From Nostoc sp. GT001 (GTDB lineage Bacteria; Cyanobacteriota; Cyanobacteriia; Cyanobacteriales; Nostocaceae): a stretch of 15,462 bases of DNA. Where the stretch lies: contig NZ_JAUDRJ010000001.1 of assembly GCF_030382115.1 (NCBI RefSeq), positions 139,248 to 154,709 of the forward strand. The letters are read 5' to 3'. The notes under the pieces are model-generated. The model saw only the letters and a program-made list of their open reading frames with translations, was not told the DNA's origin and did no database searches. The translations under genes and the position numbers were made by a program. Below are positions 7,299 to 14,972 of the stretch, piece after piece (positions within the stretch are counted from its first letter, which is position 1; each line of letters begins with the position of its first letter).

Positions 7299-7787
7299 AT
7301 GCGAAGAATTATTATTGGGGTTATGGGGAGAGGAGAAAATGCGACAGCAAATGATTTACAAAATGCTTATATATTAGGTCAATTTATTGCCAAACAAGGA
7401 TGGGTTTTACTCACTGGTGGTAGAAATGTAGGGGTAATGGATGCAGTAAGTAAAGGTGCCAAATCTGCTGATGGTTTAACTATTGGTATTCTTCCAGGTG
7501 AAAATCAGGATGGTATGTCCTCTTGGGTGGATATTGCTATTTTCACAGGCATGGGTAATTCTAGAAACAATATTAACGTTCTTACCAGTGATCTGGTAAT
7601 TGCTTGCGGAATGGGTGCAGGAACCGCTTCAGAAATTGCTCTAGCTTTGAAGGCAAATAAGCAAGTAATTTTGTTGAATAATGACCAAGAAAGTAAACTT
7701 TTCTTTAAAAAACTGTCGCCAGAAAATGTTTATATTGTGGAGAGTGTGGAGCAGGCAATCGCTACTGCGAAAATAATTTTATCTTAG
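7299..7787 (+). CDS. LOG/TIGR00725-family nucleotide-binding protein
   Basis: The 162-aa protein has a Rossmann-like SLOG fold signature. The elements in order are a first strand IIIGVMG, then LLTGGRNVGVMDAVSKGA (about 37-54), TIGILPG (61-67), a FTGMGNSRNNI segment (82-92), and GMGAGTASEIALAL (104-116). This order matches the TIGR00725 group related to lysine-decarboxylase-like/cytokinin-activating LOG proteins and Moco carrier proteins. These bind a nucleotide or nucleotide-sugar ligand; the substrate of this group is not established. The glycine-rich PGGxGT motif of true LOG enzymes is varied here, so LOG phosphoribohydrolase activity is doubtful. ATG 7299 has no clear Shine-Dalgarno. It is alone in a 275-bp/163-bp spaced context, so no operon is evident. 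Confidence 0.85.
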   Translation: MRRIIIGVMGRGENATANDLQNAYILGQFIAKQGWVLLTGGRNVGVMDAVSKGAKSADGLTIGILPGENQDGMSSWVDIAIFTGMGNSRNNINVLTSDLVIACGMGAGTASEIALALKANKQVILLNNDQESKLFFKKLSPENVYIVESVEQAIATAKIILS

Positions 7788-7950
7788 TTACGAATTAGTG
7801 TATCAGTAAAGTCTTCTCAAATTGGGAGGCTCTCGAATTGATTGGGTTTGAATTCCCATCTGTTGCCTTAGCTTACCGAAATTTAAATTATATTCCGGAT
7901 CAGACTGCTCCAAGGGAGTGTATGTATAAAAAAGAGAACTACATTCCCAG

Positions 7951-8403
7951 ATGATTAACCAAATTACCGCTTTAGAATCCTGTTGGCATATTTCTCCTGA
8001 GTGGGGTCAGACCATGCCTCCAGTAGCAGTAAGAATGTTAGAAAAAGTTTTGTTGCCAATCTCAGACTTGTCAGGCTACTGCTGTGGTGTTCAGTGGGAA
8101 AGACAGCAATGGATTTATGCAATTGTTTGCCAGAGTGAAACTCTCTACTTAGCTGAACAAGAATTTCATAGAACAAATCTACTAGAAAAGTCCACTGTTT
8201 CTACTCCAGCTTTTAAATTGGGGGATATAGTTGAGGTTGATTTCGGTGAACAGCCGACACGCCGTATTATTCAAGGAATTTTTAGCCTCAAAGATAATTG
8301 GCTTTATGGGGTAGAGTGGCGCTCTCCAATTTTAGAAGAAGTGTCTGCCCAAAGCAGAACAATATGGCTTGCTGATGTTGATTTAGTCAATGTTAGTGTA
8401 TGA
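7951..8403 (+). CDS. DUF1392-family protein
   Basis: The 150-aa product starts MINQITALESCWHISPEWGQ and continues through the PPVAVRMLEKVLLPISDLSG and YCCGVQWERQQWIYAI segments, which I recognise as the DUF1392 pattern found mainly in Nostoc and Anabaena, often on plasmids or in multi-copy accessory loci. It is beta-rich, with two halves (about 1-75 and 85-150) that each contain a strand pattern around GVxW (GVQWE near 47-51, GVEWR near 124-128), suggesting an internal duplication. No signal peptide or catalytic motif is seen. The function is unknown. Start ATG 7951 lacks a strong Shine-Dalgarno. The 163-bp upstream gap shows no clear promoter. Confidence 0.78.
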   Translation: MINQITALESCWHISPEWGQTMPPVAVRMLEKVLLPISDLSGYCCGVQWERQQWIYAIVCQSETLYLAEQEFHRTNLLEKSTVSTPAFKLGDIVEVDFGEQPTRRIIQGIFSLKDNWLYGVEWRSPILEEVSAQSRTIWLADVDLVNVSV

Positions 8404-8499
8404 CGATTACTCAGTTGCGACAAAAGAGCAGCACCAACTTAACTAACAATTTGGGTTATTAATCTAATGTTACTGGTTTTATTAGCTACTTTTAATTAG

Positions 8500-8528
8500 T
8501 TGTCTGGGCATGATAAGTATTATATAGT
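8500..8528 (+). promoter_or_regulatory. Possible sigma70-type promoter for the thermonuclease
   Basis: TTGTCT (8500-8505) and TATAGT (8523-8528) are separated by 17 bp, and the ATG at 8543 would follow with a leader of only about 8-10 nt. Both boxes match the consensus at four or more of six positions. It fits the position of the truncated nuclease gene but is only a motif match. Confidence 0.35.
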
Positions 8529-8542
8529 GATTATTACTACAG

Positions 8543-8713
8543 ATGCTTCAGAAAATTCCCTTTGTTGCAATTAGCGTTCTGCTTGTAGCTCAAATGTCGT
8601 TACCTGTATTTGCCAACAATCTTACCGCCACAGTTGTAAGCGTAGGCGACGGTGACACCATACGTGTGAGAATTGGTAACAAAACTGTGACTGTTCCATT
8701 AAAACATCTGAGT
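8543..8713 (+). pseudogene. Secreted thermonuclease (SNase), N-terminal fragment
   Basis: ATG 8543 begins a signal peptide (residues 1-24, hydrophobic core VAISVLLVAQM, likely cut after VFA). Next comes the first SNase strand with the calcium-site motif VSVGDGDTIRV (D36/D38), as in micrococcal nuclease family proteins. After TVTVPLKHL, around 8697-8713, the sequence changes to an unrelated protein in the same frame. The following SNase segment, which should contain the catalytic arginine and the DAPE metal/catalytic residues, is missing. The remainder of the gene reappears at about 9957. The fragment alone cannot be a nuclease, though its signal peptide now leads into the downstream frame. 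Confidence 0.85.
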
Positions 8714-8986
8714 ATGGCAAAGTCAGACGTTCCACTTACAAGAGAGGGGCTGATTAAAGAAGTTTGTCGGTGAATTCGGGTAGCCCGTACCTATTGGGAT
8801 GCTCACAACAACGCTGCCTGTCGTAGTGAACGCGATCGCGCCTTAGCTCTTTACAACACTTTGAGCAAGGAAGAAAAAGAGCAGATTCCGCAAGTGTTGC
8901 GGGTATGGTTGCGCTATTGTAGCGAGAAATATTTTGGCGTACATCGAACGCCACCAAAGTCAGCACGAAAATCAAAAACGCCATGA
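8714..8986 (+). pseudogene. Small hypothetical gene interrupted by an in-frame TGA
   Basis: ATG 8714 opens a frame MAKSDVPLTREGLIKEVCR that meets TGA at 8771-8773. It then continues in the same frame as IRVARTYWDAHNNAACRSER and ERDRALALYNTLSKEEKEQI through a tryptophan- and arginine-rich stretch to a real end, with a basic tail, at TGA 8984-8986. Without the stop it would be a 90-residue, compact, helical protein. A single C-to-T change (CGA to TGA) explains the break. It reads like a conserved small cyanobacterial protein, but I cannot name it. It is also in frame with the thermonuclease signal peptide upstream, producing a 76-aa hybrid if translated from 8543. Confidence 0.6.
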
Positions 8987-9039
8987 TTAGGTGACGGCGG
9001 CATCAATTAGAGAAACGATCACTCTTACCACCACAATAA

Positions 9040-9264
9040 AAGTCTACTTTGCATTTGTTGAGCCGACAATATACAGTACAGATAAAGTTAAACCATTTTG
9101 ACATTGTTCTAGCGCGGTATTTCATCCAAATTAGCCGCGATGCGTTTGTGCGTGGAACAGGCTAGCGCGGCATTTGGTTTTCGATGCTGATGATTGCGTT
9201 CTTGGGGCTGATTCTCTTTATCGTTGCCCGTTTGGGCTTACGCAAAATGCCGCTACCTGACTAA
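9040..9264 (+). pseudogene. ABC-2 transporter permease, C-terminal remnant
   Basis: From about 9091 the frame reads NHFDIVLARYFIQISRDAFV and RGTG, then an in-frame TAG at 9163-9165, then RGIWFSMLMIAFLGLILFIV and ARLGLRKMPLPD to TAA 9262-9264. This is the pattern of the end of ABC-2-type permeases (YhhJ/YbhR-like): a short amphipathic segment with a conserved R(D/G)xFLRG motif before the last membrane helix and a basic C-terminus. The rest of the permease (more than 300 residues) and the ATPase are absent, so this is debris. The open frame starts at 9040 without a start codon. Confidence 0.5.
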
Positions 9265-9325
9265 GCAAAAGTTACTACGGGTTAAAGCTGGAATGAAATA
9301 GGACTTAACGAAAGAGGTGCAGGAT

Positions 9326-9982
9326 GTGAAAACAATTTTTCTAGACACCGCCGTGTTACTTTTACTCTTGGTTGGGGTTGGCTTCTGGTGGCGAGGGGCT
9401 GTACGTGTTCGCTTTTTACCCTTTCCTGTCTGGTTAGCCTGGTTGCTAGAAAATCCCTATATGAATGCGGTTGCTAGTAGTTCAACAATTTTAGAGCGGC
9501 TCAATCTGGCTCCTGGAATGCAGATATTGGATGTAGGATGTGGCTCAGGGCGAGTGACTATTCCTGCGGCTGAAAGAGTAATGCCAAACGGGGCAGTAGT
9601 AGCTCTAGACGGTCAGCCAGCAATGCTGGAAGAGGTTAAAAAGCGAGTTGCTGCAAAGCACTTAACGAATGTGCAGATATTACTCAGCAGAATAGACCAG
9701 GATGAATTAGAAAAAAATGTGTTTGACCGCGCTTTACTTGTAACGGTCTTGGGTGAAATTTCAGATCGCGAGGCTGCGCTGCATCAAATATTTACTGCAC
9801 TAAAACCGGGTGGGTTACTTTCCATCACCGAAGTGATTCCCGATCCCCACTATCAACCCTACAGCGTCGTTCGCCGTTTGACTGAGGCTGCCGGATTTCA
9901 ATTTGATAGTCAATACGGAAGTTGGTTTGCTTTCACTCTTAATTTTAAGAAGACAGATGAACCCCACGATAAAACTTTGTAA
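9326..9982 (+). CDS. Membrane-anchored class I SAM-dependent methyltransferase
   Basis: The product of about 218 aa (GTG 9326; GTG 9317 adds three residues) opens with a single hydrophobic segment TIFLDTAVLLLLLVGVGFWW, probably a membrane anchor. A Rossmann methyltransferase domain follows: motif I ILDVGCGSGRVT (about 67-78), motif II ending in the acidic residue of VVALDGQPAML, a hydrophobic motif IV region, and a late KPGGLLSITEV motif. The fold matches Methyltransf_11/UbiE-like enzymes; the substrate is unknown, but lipid or small-molecule methylation at the membrane is a reasonable guess. AAGAGG at 9312-9317 is a good Shine-Dalgarno for the 9326 start. Its 3' end (after FTLNFKK) overlaps the thermonuclease fragment in another frame, so the last few residues may come from the junction. 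Confidence 0.85.
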   Translation: MKTIFLDTAVLLLLLVGVGFWWRGAVRVRFLPFPVWLAWLLENPYMNAVASSSTILERLNLAPGMQILDVGCGSGRVTIPAAERVMPNGAVVALDGQPAMLEEVKKRVAAKHLTNVQILLSRIDQDELEKNVFDRALLVTVLGEISDREAALHQIFTALKPGGLLSITEVIPDPHYQPYSVVRRLTEAAGFQFDSQYGSWFAFTLNFKKTDEPHDKTL

Positions 9983-10451
9983 CAACCAGTTGTTACCAGT
10001 GGGACAAGGAATTACCCTACGTGCTATTGAAACTGACAAATACAAGCGCTTGGTTGCAGAGGTGTTTGTTGGTAATCGTAGTGTCAACGTGAGTATGGTG
10101 GAAGAAGGGCAAGCTGTGGTCTATCGCCAGTATCTCAAAGGCTGTCCAGAGTCTAAAGATAGCTTGTTGCAGGGTGAAAACACCGCTAAACAACAGCGTT
10201 TAGCATTTTGGAGTCAGGCTAATCCTGTGATGCCTTGGGACTTCCGCCACAGAGCTACCCAAAAGACAACTTCACAGGCGATCCAACCGCAGCAACAGAA
10301 TAACTGCGATCCCTCTTACCCAGATTTTTGCATTCCAAAGAATTCACCAGATTTAAATTGCCGAGATATTAGCCAACGAAGGTTTAAAGTGCTGCCACCT
10401 GATCCTCATGGGTTTGACCGAGATGGTGATGGCATTGGATGTGAACGGTAG
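9957..10451 (+). pseudogene. Thermonuclease C-terminal fragment with Excalibur domain
   Basis: From QLLPVGQGITLRAIETDKYK onwards this frame matches the second half of the SNase domain, including the catalytic-type arginine after DKYK (R31 counted from ATG 9957) and VSMVEEGQAVVYRQY. It then passes a Q/T-rich linker and ends in an Excalibur calcium-binding domain with paired cysteines and the DRDGDGIGCE motif. It continues the protein whose signal peptide and first strand lie at 8543-8713. The intervening 15 or so residues before QLLPVGQ look scrambled. There is no signal peptide here, and the DAPE segment is missing, so this is a separated remnant. The open frame extends back to 9903 through the methyltransferase gene. 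ATG 9957 is only the nearest start. Confidence 0.85.
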
Positions 10452-10466
10452 AAGGGGAAAAGTTAT

Positions 10467-10892
10467 ATGAGATTAATTAAAAAACTTTTAGCATTGTTTT
10501 TTCTGGGATTTGGGATTCCATTTTCTATTTTGATGATTCTGGAAATGATTAATCCTAAAACTACCCCTAAAGATAAAGAAGGTGCTGTAGCTGCTTTAAT
10601 TATTTTTACTATTCCGTCAACAGCTATGGGTGGGTGGTTGAGTTGGTCTTTAATAAAGCATCATAAAAGAGAACAAGGATTACTGCTTGAATCAGAACAA
10701 AAACGAATTGAGTTAGTGTTTTTAGAATTACTTGAAAACAACTCTGGGAAAATAACAGTATTGCTACTGGCGAAAAACGCTCAGATATCAACTCAGTTTG
10801 CTAAACAGTATTTAGATGAGAAAGCTAAGGAGCTTAGTGCTGATTTTGAAGTAAATGAGGATGGAAATGTTTCATATCGGTTCTTGTTGTGA
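10467..10892 (+). CDS. Small membrane protein with C-terminal helical domain, possibly winged helix
   Basis: ATG 10467 has an excellent Shine-Dalgarno (AAGGGGA at about 10452-10458), 15 bp after the thermonuclease stop. The 141-aa product has two predicted membrane helices (about 7-27 LLALFFLGFGIPFSILMIL, and 42-63) and a short loop with PKTTPKDKE. A charged cytosolic part follows from about 67 (KHHKREQGLLLESEQKRIEL). Residues 85-141 (LELLENNSGKITVLLLAKNA through YRFLL) have the helix-helix-helix-strand rhythm of a winged-helix domain. I recognise similar short proteins in cyanobacteria but no assigned function. It may have been co-transcribed with the intact nuclease; its translation signals remain intact although that gene is broken. 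Confidence 0.75.
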   Translation: MRLIKKLLALFFLGFGIPFSILMILEMINPKTTPKDKEGAVAALIIFTIPSTAMGGWLSWSLIKHHKREQGLLLESEQKRIELVFLELLENNSGKITVLLLAKNAQISTQFAKQYLDEKAKELSADFEVNEDGNVSYRFLL

Positions 10893-10981
10893 GATTGCTA
10901 CAATTACAGTAGTTTAGGTCAAGTGATTGTGTTAAATTTCAGTACCAAAGGTAATCGCGTATAGATAAAACCAATAGTATA

Positions 10982-11022
10982 TATAACTGCTTTACGGCTG
11001 TGTAACTGAAAAAGCAATTATA
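10982..11022. terminator. Possible bidirectional terminator hairpin
   Basis: TATAACTGCTT (10982-10992) and AAGCAATTATA (11012-11022) pair at 10 of 11 positions around a 19-nt loop. It lies between two convergent genes (ending at 10892 and 11103). The AT-rich stem and lack of a long T-tract make it weak. Confidence 0.35.
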
Positions 11023-11102
11023 TAATTTACAGATATACCAGAGTATCAAAATCAGCTATTAGAGGCAACTTTTTTTATTCACTGCTATGTGGGTAAACGC
11101 AA

Positions 11103-11831
11103 CTATTTATCAGCGATTTCACTAATAATAGTTTGTAAGATAGATTTTATATTTTGTGGTGGCCAAGCATGAATACCAACTGAATTGAAATGCTGGATTC
11201 TCGCCCGATATAATTCTTCACATTCATATCCTTCCTCAAAATATTGATGATCGTAATAACCATAAAGTATAAAATTAGAATCAATTCTTTTGAGAAAAGG
11301 TTCAACGCTAATATTTAATTTTATCGAGTGAAAATATTCAGTAAGATATCTGTAGATATAGCTCCAAAAATTATTAATTTCCTGTCGAGAGAATTCTTGC
11401 TCAAAGGGTTCATTTTGAATTCTGTTTTTATCAACATCTGCTTCATTCTCAAACAGTTTAGATGTTTGGTAGCAAATCCAACCACGAGAGTCAAAAATAC
11501 GTATGAAGTAGAAAAAAGTATTTATCTCCTTTTTGATCACTAGTAATATGGGAAAGTAAAATGAACCTCTGTCCTGATCAAATAAATCGCTACTATCTCC
11601 AAAGAGGGACGTTAAAGTGATAAACAATTCTGCTAGGTTAAGTTTATCTTCACTTAATAATTCGGAAAAATAGAGTTCCCTGAAGAAATTGGAGTCATCT
11701 TTAATGTCAAGGCTATTTTGCCTAAGTTTTCTATATTCAGAATCATCTAATCTCCAAAGTTCATACTGAATATTTTGTAATTGAAGCTCAATCTTATTGC
11801 GTTCTTTAACTTGTCTGACTACCTGTTTCAT
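11103..11831 (-). CDS. Hypothetical protein, unrecognised (242 aa)
   Basis: The 242-aa protein starts at ATG 11831, with GGAG 8-9 nt upstream (11840-11843). It is AT-rich and strongly enriched in F, Y, N, I and E/D. The N-terminus (1-45) is a charged, probable coiled-coil helix with RQVKERNKIELQLQNIQYEL; the rest is mixed and soluble, with no signal peptide, no membrane segment, and no catalytic motif that I can name. A late segment (YGYYDHQYFEEGYECEELYR) is notable for tyrosine and acid content. Composition differs from the flanking genes, which suggests recent acquisition. It is divergent from the Rpn-type nuclease gene across a 73-bp gap, so the two may share a control region. Function unknown. 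Confidence 0.65.
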   Translation of the reverse strand: MKQVVRQVKERNKIELQLQNIQYELWRLDDSEYRKLRQNSLDIKDDSNFFRELYFSELLSEDKLNLAELFITLTSLFGDSSDLFDQDRGSFYFPILLVIKKEINTFFYFIRIFDSRGWICYQTSKLFENEADVDKNRIQNEPFEQEFSRQEINNFWSYIYRYLTEYFHSIKLNISVEPFLKRIDSNFILYGYYDHQYFEEGYECEELYRARIQHFNSVGIHAWPPQNIKSILQTIISEIADK

Positions 11832-11904
11832 GTATCTAGCTCCAATTAATTAAAGATGGGGCGATAGGACTAATGTACTATTATAGTATTTCAGCTTTTG
11901 CACC

Positions 11905-12852
11905 ATGAGCGATAACAACCCACAAACTGAATTTGATAGCCCTTGGAAACAGATACTACAACTGTACTTTGAAGAATTCATGCAATTCTTCTTCCCTCAA
12001 GCCCATGCAGAAATTGATTGGACACAACAGCCGGAATTTTTAGACCAGGAATTACAGCAGGTAGTGCGTGATGCCGAGTTAGGAAAACGCCTTGCGGATA
12101 AATTGGTAAAAATTTATCGTCTTGGAGGAGATGAAGCATGGGTACTTGTACACCTGGAAATCCAATCTCAGTCAGAGTTCGACTTTAGCGAGAGGATGTT
12201 CACTTACAACTACCGCATCTACGATAGATACAAGCGTCCGGTTGCATCATTAGCAATCCTTGGTGATGAGCGTACTAACTGGCGACCGAATCAATTTGGT
12301 TATGAATTATTTGGCTGTATGGTAAATTTCCAATTTCCTGTGATCAAGTTGATAGACTATCAACAAAGGCAATCTGAACTGGAAGCCAGCCGTAACCCCT
12401 TGGCAACTGTGGTTATGGCACACCTAGCAGCAGTGCAAACGCGCAACGACAGGTTACAGCGTAAGCAGCAGAAACTTAGTTTAGTGAGGAAGTTGTACCA
12501 GCAAGGGTTTGAGCGAGAAGATGTTCTAAATTTGTTAGCTTTTGTAGACTGGGTATTGACACTGCCCCAAGATTTAGAGCGAGAATTTCAACTAGAAGTA
12601 GAACAATTAGAGGCGGAACAACGTATGCAGTATGTGACTTCTTTTGAACGCAGTGGTATTCGGTTAGGATTACTCGAAGGAATTGAGTTAGGTTTAGAAC
12701 TCAAATTTGGTGCTGAGTCCTTAAGCCTGATGTCAGAAATTTCCTTACTGTCAGATATTGAACAATTACGGGCAATTAAAGAAGGAATCAAAACAGCCGC
12801 GACAATTGCCGAATTGCGTCAGATTTACCAGTCACCAGCAAACGAAACGTAG
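11905..12852 (+). CDS. Rpn/PD-(D/E)XK-type nuclease family protein
   Basis: The 315-aa protein belongs to the large Rpn/transposase-associated PD-(D/E)XK group that is abundant in cyanobacteria. The N-terminal domain has the leading helix WKQILQLYFEEFMQFFFP, then the aspartate in RLADKLVKIYR (D65), then VLVHLEIQSQ with E85 and Q87 forming the E-x-Q variant of the nuclease core, followed by FSERMFTYNYRIYDRY. The C-terminal part is helical, with repeats of RxGLLEGIELGLELKFG and a tail like that of DUF4351-type proteins. Members cut DNA in vitro and promote recombination or may act in phage or toxin-like roles; the role here is unknown. ATG 11905 lacks a strong Shine-Dalgarno. It is convergent with the MATE gene, 41 bp away. 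Confidence 0.82.
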   Translation: MSDNNPQTEFDSPWKQILQLYFEEFMQFFFPQAHAEIDWTQQPEFLDQELQQVVRDAELGKRLADKLVKIYRLGGDEAWVLVHLEIQSQSEFDFSERMFTYNYRIYDRYKRPVASLAILGDERTNWRPNQFGYELFGCMVNFQFPVIKLIDYQQRQSELEASRNPLATVVMAHLAAVQTRNDRLQRKQQKLSLVRKLYQQGFEREDVLNLLAFVDWVLTLPQDLEREFQLEVEQLEAEQRMQYVTSFERSGIRLGLLEGIELGLELKFGAESLSLMSEISLLSDIEQLRAIKEGIKTAATIAELRQIYQSPANET

Positions 12853-12893
12853 CCGTAGTTCACCAACAGCTACAGATAATTCATCGGTGTTCC

Positions 12894-14246
12894 TCAGTAA
12901 TTAGTTGCTCTGGTGCTAAAGCGCCAAGTCAAGATTATTGCAGCGAGGGCTAAACCAATAGCCAATCCCCACCAAAGACCAATAGCTCCATAGCCTGACG
13001 TGATTCCAAAAGTATAACCAGTGAGTAAGCCAACACACCAATAAGCAAAAATTCCAATCAACATGGGGATTCGAGTGTCTTTAAGTCCGCGTAATGCTCC
13101 CGCCGCAGTCACTTGCACACCGTCAACTATTTGAAAAATTGCCGCGACTCCCAGCAATTTCGCTGCCAGAGCAACCACTTGTGCATTGTTCTGGTCGTTA
13201 ATGTCAATGTAAAGAGAAATAATCGACTTTGGCGCTAACCAAAATGCAATGGCTGCTACAGCCATAGATAAAGCTGCAATGACAATGCCGACATATCCAG
13301 CCAGACGAGTGCCAGCTAAGTCATTTTGTCCGGCTAACTGCCCAACACGAATTGTTGTCGCAATAGAAACGCCCAGTGCAATCTGGAACGACATAGAAAT
13401 AGTTTGTAAAGCAATTTGATGAGCAGCAAGGGCATTTGTTCCTAATTGCCCGATCAAGAAAGTGACGACAGTGAACAGTCCTACTTCTACTGCAATCAGT
13501 CCGCCGATGGGCAGCCCAACCTGAAAAATCTCGCCAATGATATGGCGATGTTCTAAGGTAAAAGCTTTGTAGAGTGAGGGTTGAAAAATACCATACACTG
13601 CAAATTGAGGTTTATTGCATATATAAACTGTCAAAGCAATAAACATACTCCAAAGTGAGAATGTGCTTGCCCAACCGATACCAGCTAAACCCATTGCTGG
13701 AAAACCCAGCTTGCCAAACATCAGTACATAGTTAGCAGCGATGTTGAGCAAAGTACCTAAAACTACAGTCACCATCACTAATCGCGGTTGCAACAGAGCA
13801 GAAAGAAAACTTTTAAGTACCGCAAAGCCTAAAGCAGGAATGAAACCCAGTGCGATCGCTCTTAAATAAGTTTGTGCTAATGCTGCTGTGTTAGCATCCT
13901 GCCCTAGCAGCAGGAGTAAACTACCTCCATTGCAAAATAGTAAAGCAATTGGTATAGCTAGTATCAGAGATATCCCTAGTCCCAGCCGTGCAATTGTCCC
14001 GACTTTCTTTTGATTTCCAGATCCGTATGCTTGGGCAGCTAAGGGGCTAACAGCAGAAACAATACCAGTAAACAGTAGCAGGCAAAAGCTAAAGATATTA
14101 GCTCCTAAACCTCCAGATGCAATGGTCTGGCTTCCTAGCCAACCCATCATTACCGTATCCACAAAACCAGTCGCTCCCTGAGCCACTTGTGCCAAGGAGA
14201 GAGGTATAGCCAACAAGAGGCATTTCTTTATTTCAGAAAACACCAT
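12894..14246 (-). CDS. MATE-family multidrug efflux transporter (NorM-like)
   Basis: Starting at ATG 14246, the 450-aa protein has the typical length and 12 membrane helices of MATE antiporters, which export cationic drugs or metabolites using a sodium or proton gradient. The first helix region, IPLSLAQVAQGATGFVDTVM followed by MGWLG, is the family signature, and the second half repeats it (GLPIGGLIAVEVGLFTVVTF and LGTNALAAHQIALQ). The frame extends upstream to 14393 with 49 residues (rich in H, S and K) that do not resemble the family, so the internal start is preferred. The C-terminus ends in a final helix plus RFSTRATNY. No regulator is directly adjacent; the XRE gene lies 770 bp upstream on the other strand. 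Confidence 0.92.
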   Translation of the reverse strand: MVFSEIKKCLLLAIPLSLAQVAQGATGFVDTVMMGWLGSQTIASGGLGANIFSFCLLLFTGIVSAVSPLAAQAYGSGNQKKVGTIARLGLGISLILAIPIALLFCNGGSLLLLLGQDANTAALAQTYLRAIALGFIPALGFAVLKSFLSALLQPRLVMVTVVLGTLLNIAANYVLMFGKLGFPAMGLAGIGWASTFSLWSMFIALTVYICNKPQFAVYGIFQPSLYKAFTLEHRHIIGEIFQVGLPIGGLIAVEVGLFTVVTFLIGQLGTNALAAHQIALQTISMSFQIALGVSIATTIRVGQLAGQNDLAGTRLAGYVGIVIAALSMAVAAIAFWLAPKSIISLYIDINDQNNAQVVALAAKLLGVAAIFQIVDGVQVTAAGALRGLKDTRIPMLIGIFAYWCVGLLTGYTFGITSGYGAIGLWWGLAIGLALAAIILTWRFSTRATNY

Positions 14247-14895
14247 AACCCAATGGGAAAAACAGAGGGTTTTTGAAAAATGTAAACCTGATGAGTGGAA
14301 ATGTTGCTTTTTTGAACTAAAGCCTTTGCTGTAACTGCCATGTGCGTAAAGGGTGAAATACGGATTATATAGCAAGCAATCGCCTTGGCTCAATCCATGC
14401 TACTAATAGTTGCAATAATTACTTGTAAAGGAAAAGCGAACTGCCTGCACCTGAACGCAAAAAGGGATCGCAAACTAATTCAACGAACATTGACGAACCA
14501 AAACTGAAGTGCCGCTATTTAAAGTAGCCAGAGCTAAAACCGGAATAGCCGGAAGTAAACTTCTAACGCTGGAGCCGCCGGGGAGATCCCGATGACCAAA
14601 CCCAGTCTGAAAACTGGTTGCAAAAAACTTCAATCGTTCCAGAATCAAAGCATAGTTTACCGCCGCAGGCATCGCACTCTGGCATTGCCCTCAATCAGCA
14701 ATCATGTACAAGCGTATGCGATTGCTCTGGCACTGCTCAAGGAGCGTAAGACGTTTGGTGTTATTGACAATGGCTTTTCTGTCGAATACCAGTCTAAGTT
14801 GGAGGAAAAGCCTTAGCGGCCTTAAGTCGATCTGTCACTAAAGCAATTGTCCATAAATAATTTTGGGCATTATCAACCAGGACAAAAGCTTTTAG

Positions 14896-14913
14896 CACCA
14901 TAAATTTATGGTG
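14896..14913. promoter_or_regulatory. Perfect 18-bp palindrome, possible operator
   Basis: CACCATAAATTTATGGTG is an uninterrupted 18-bp dyad, of the size bound by a helix-turn-helix dimer. It lies about 30 bp upstream of a promoter-like TTGACA and 105-120 bp upstream of the XRE gene, so autoregulation is a reasonable guess. Confidence 0.45.
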
Positions 14914-14942
14914 TAACACGAGTTTATTTGGTTGAATTATGG

Positions 14943-14972
14943 TTGACACCAATATATTAAAGCGAGTAGCAT
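14943..14972 (+). promoter_or_regulatory. Possible promoter of the XRE gene
   Basis: TTGACA (14943-14948) is a perfect -35 box. TAGCAT (14967-14972), 18 bp later, is a fair -10. Transcription would start near 14980, downstream of the ATG at 14976, which favours the start at 15018. Confidence 0.4.

Noticed and set aside
7830..7870. GGGTTTGAATTCCCATCTGTTGCC resembles the T-arm and 3' acceptor end of a tRNA.
   Set aside because: No complementary 5' acceptor, D-arm or anticodon arm is found in the 70-90 nt upstream.
14475..14816. Overlapping open frames on both strands in a GC-richer patch.
   Set aside because: Neither frame has a ribosome-binding site, a recognisable domain or an unambiguous start; simultaneous openness on both strands suggests composition.
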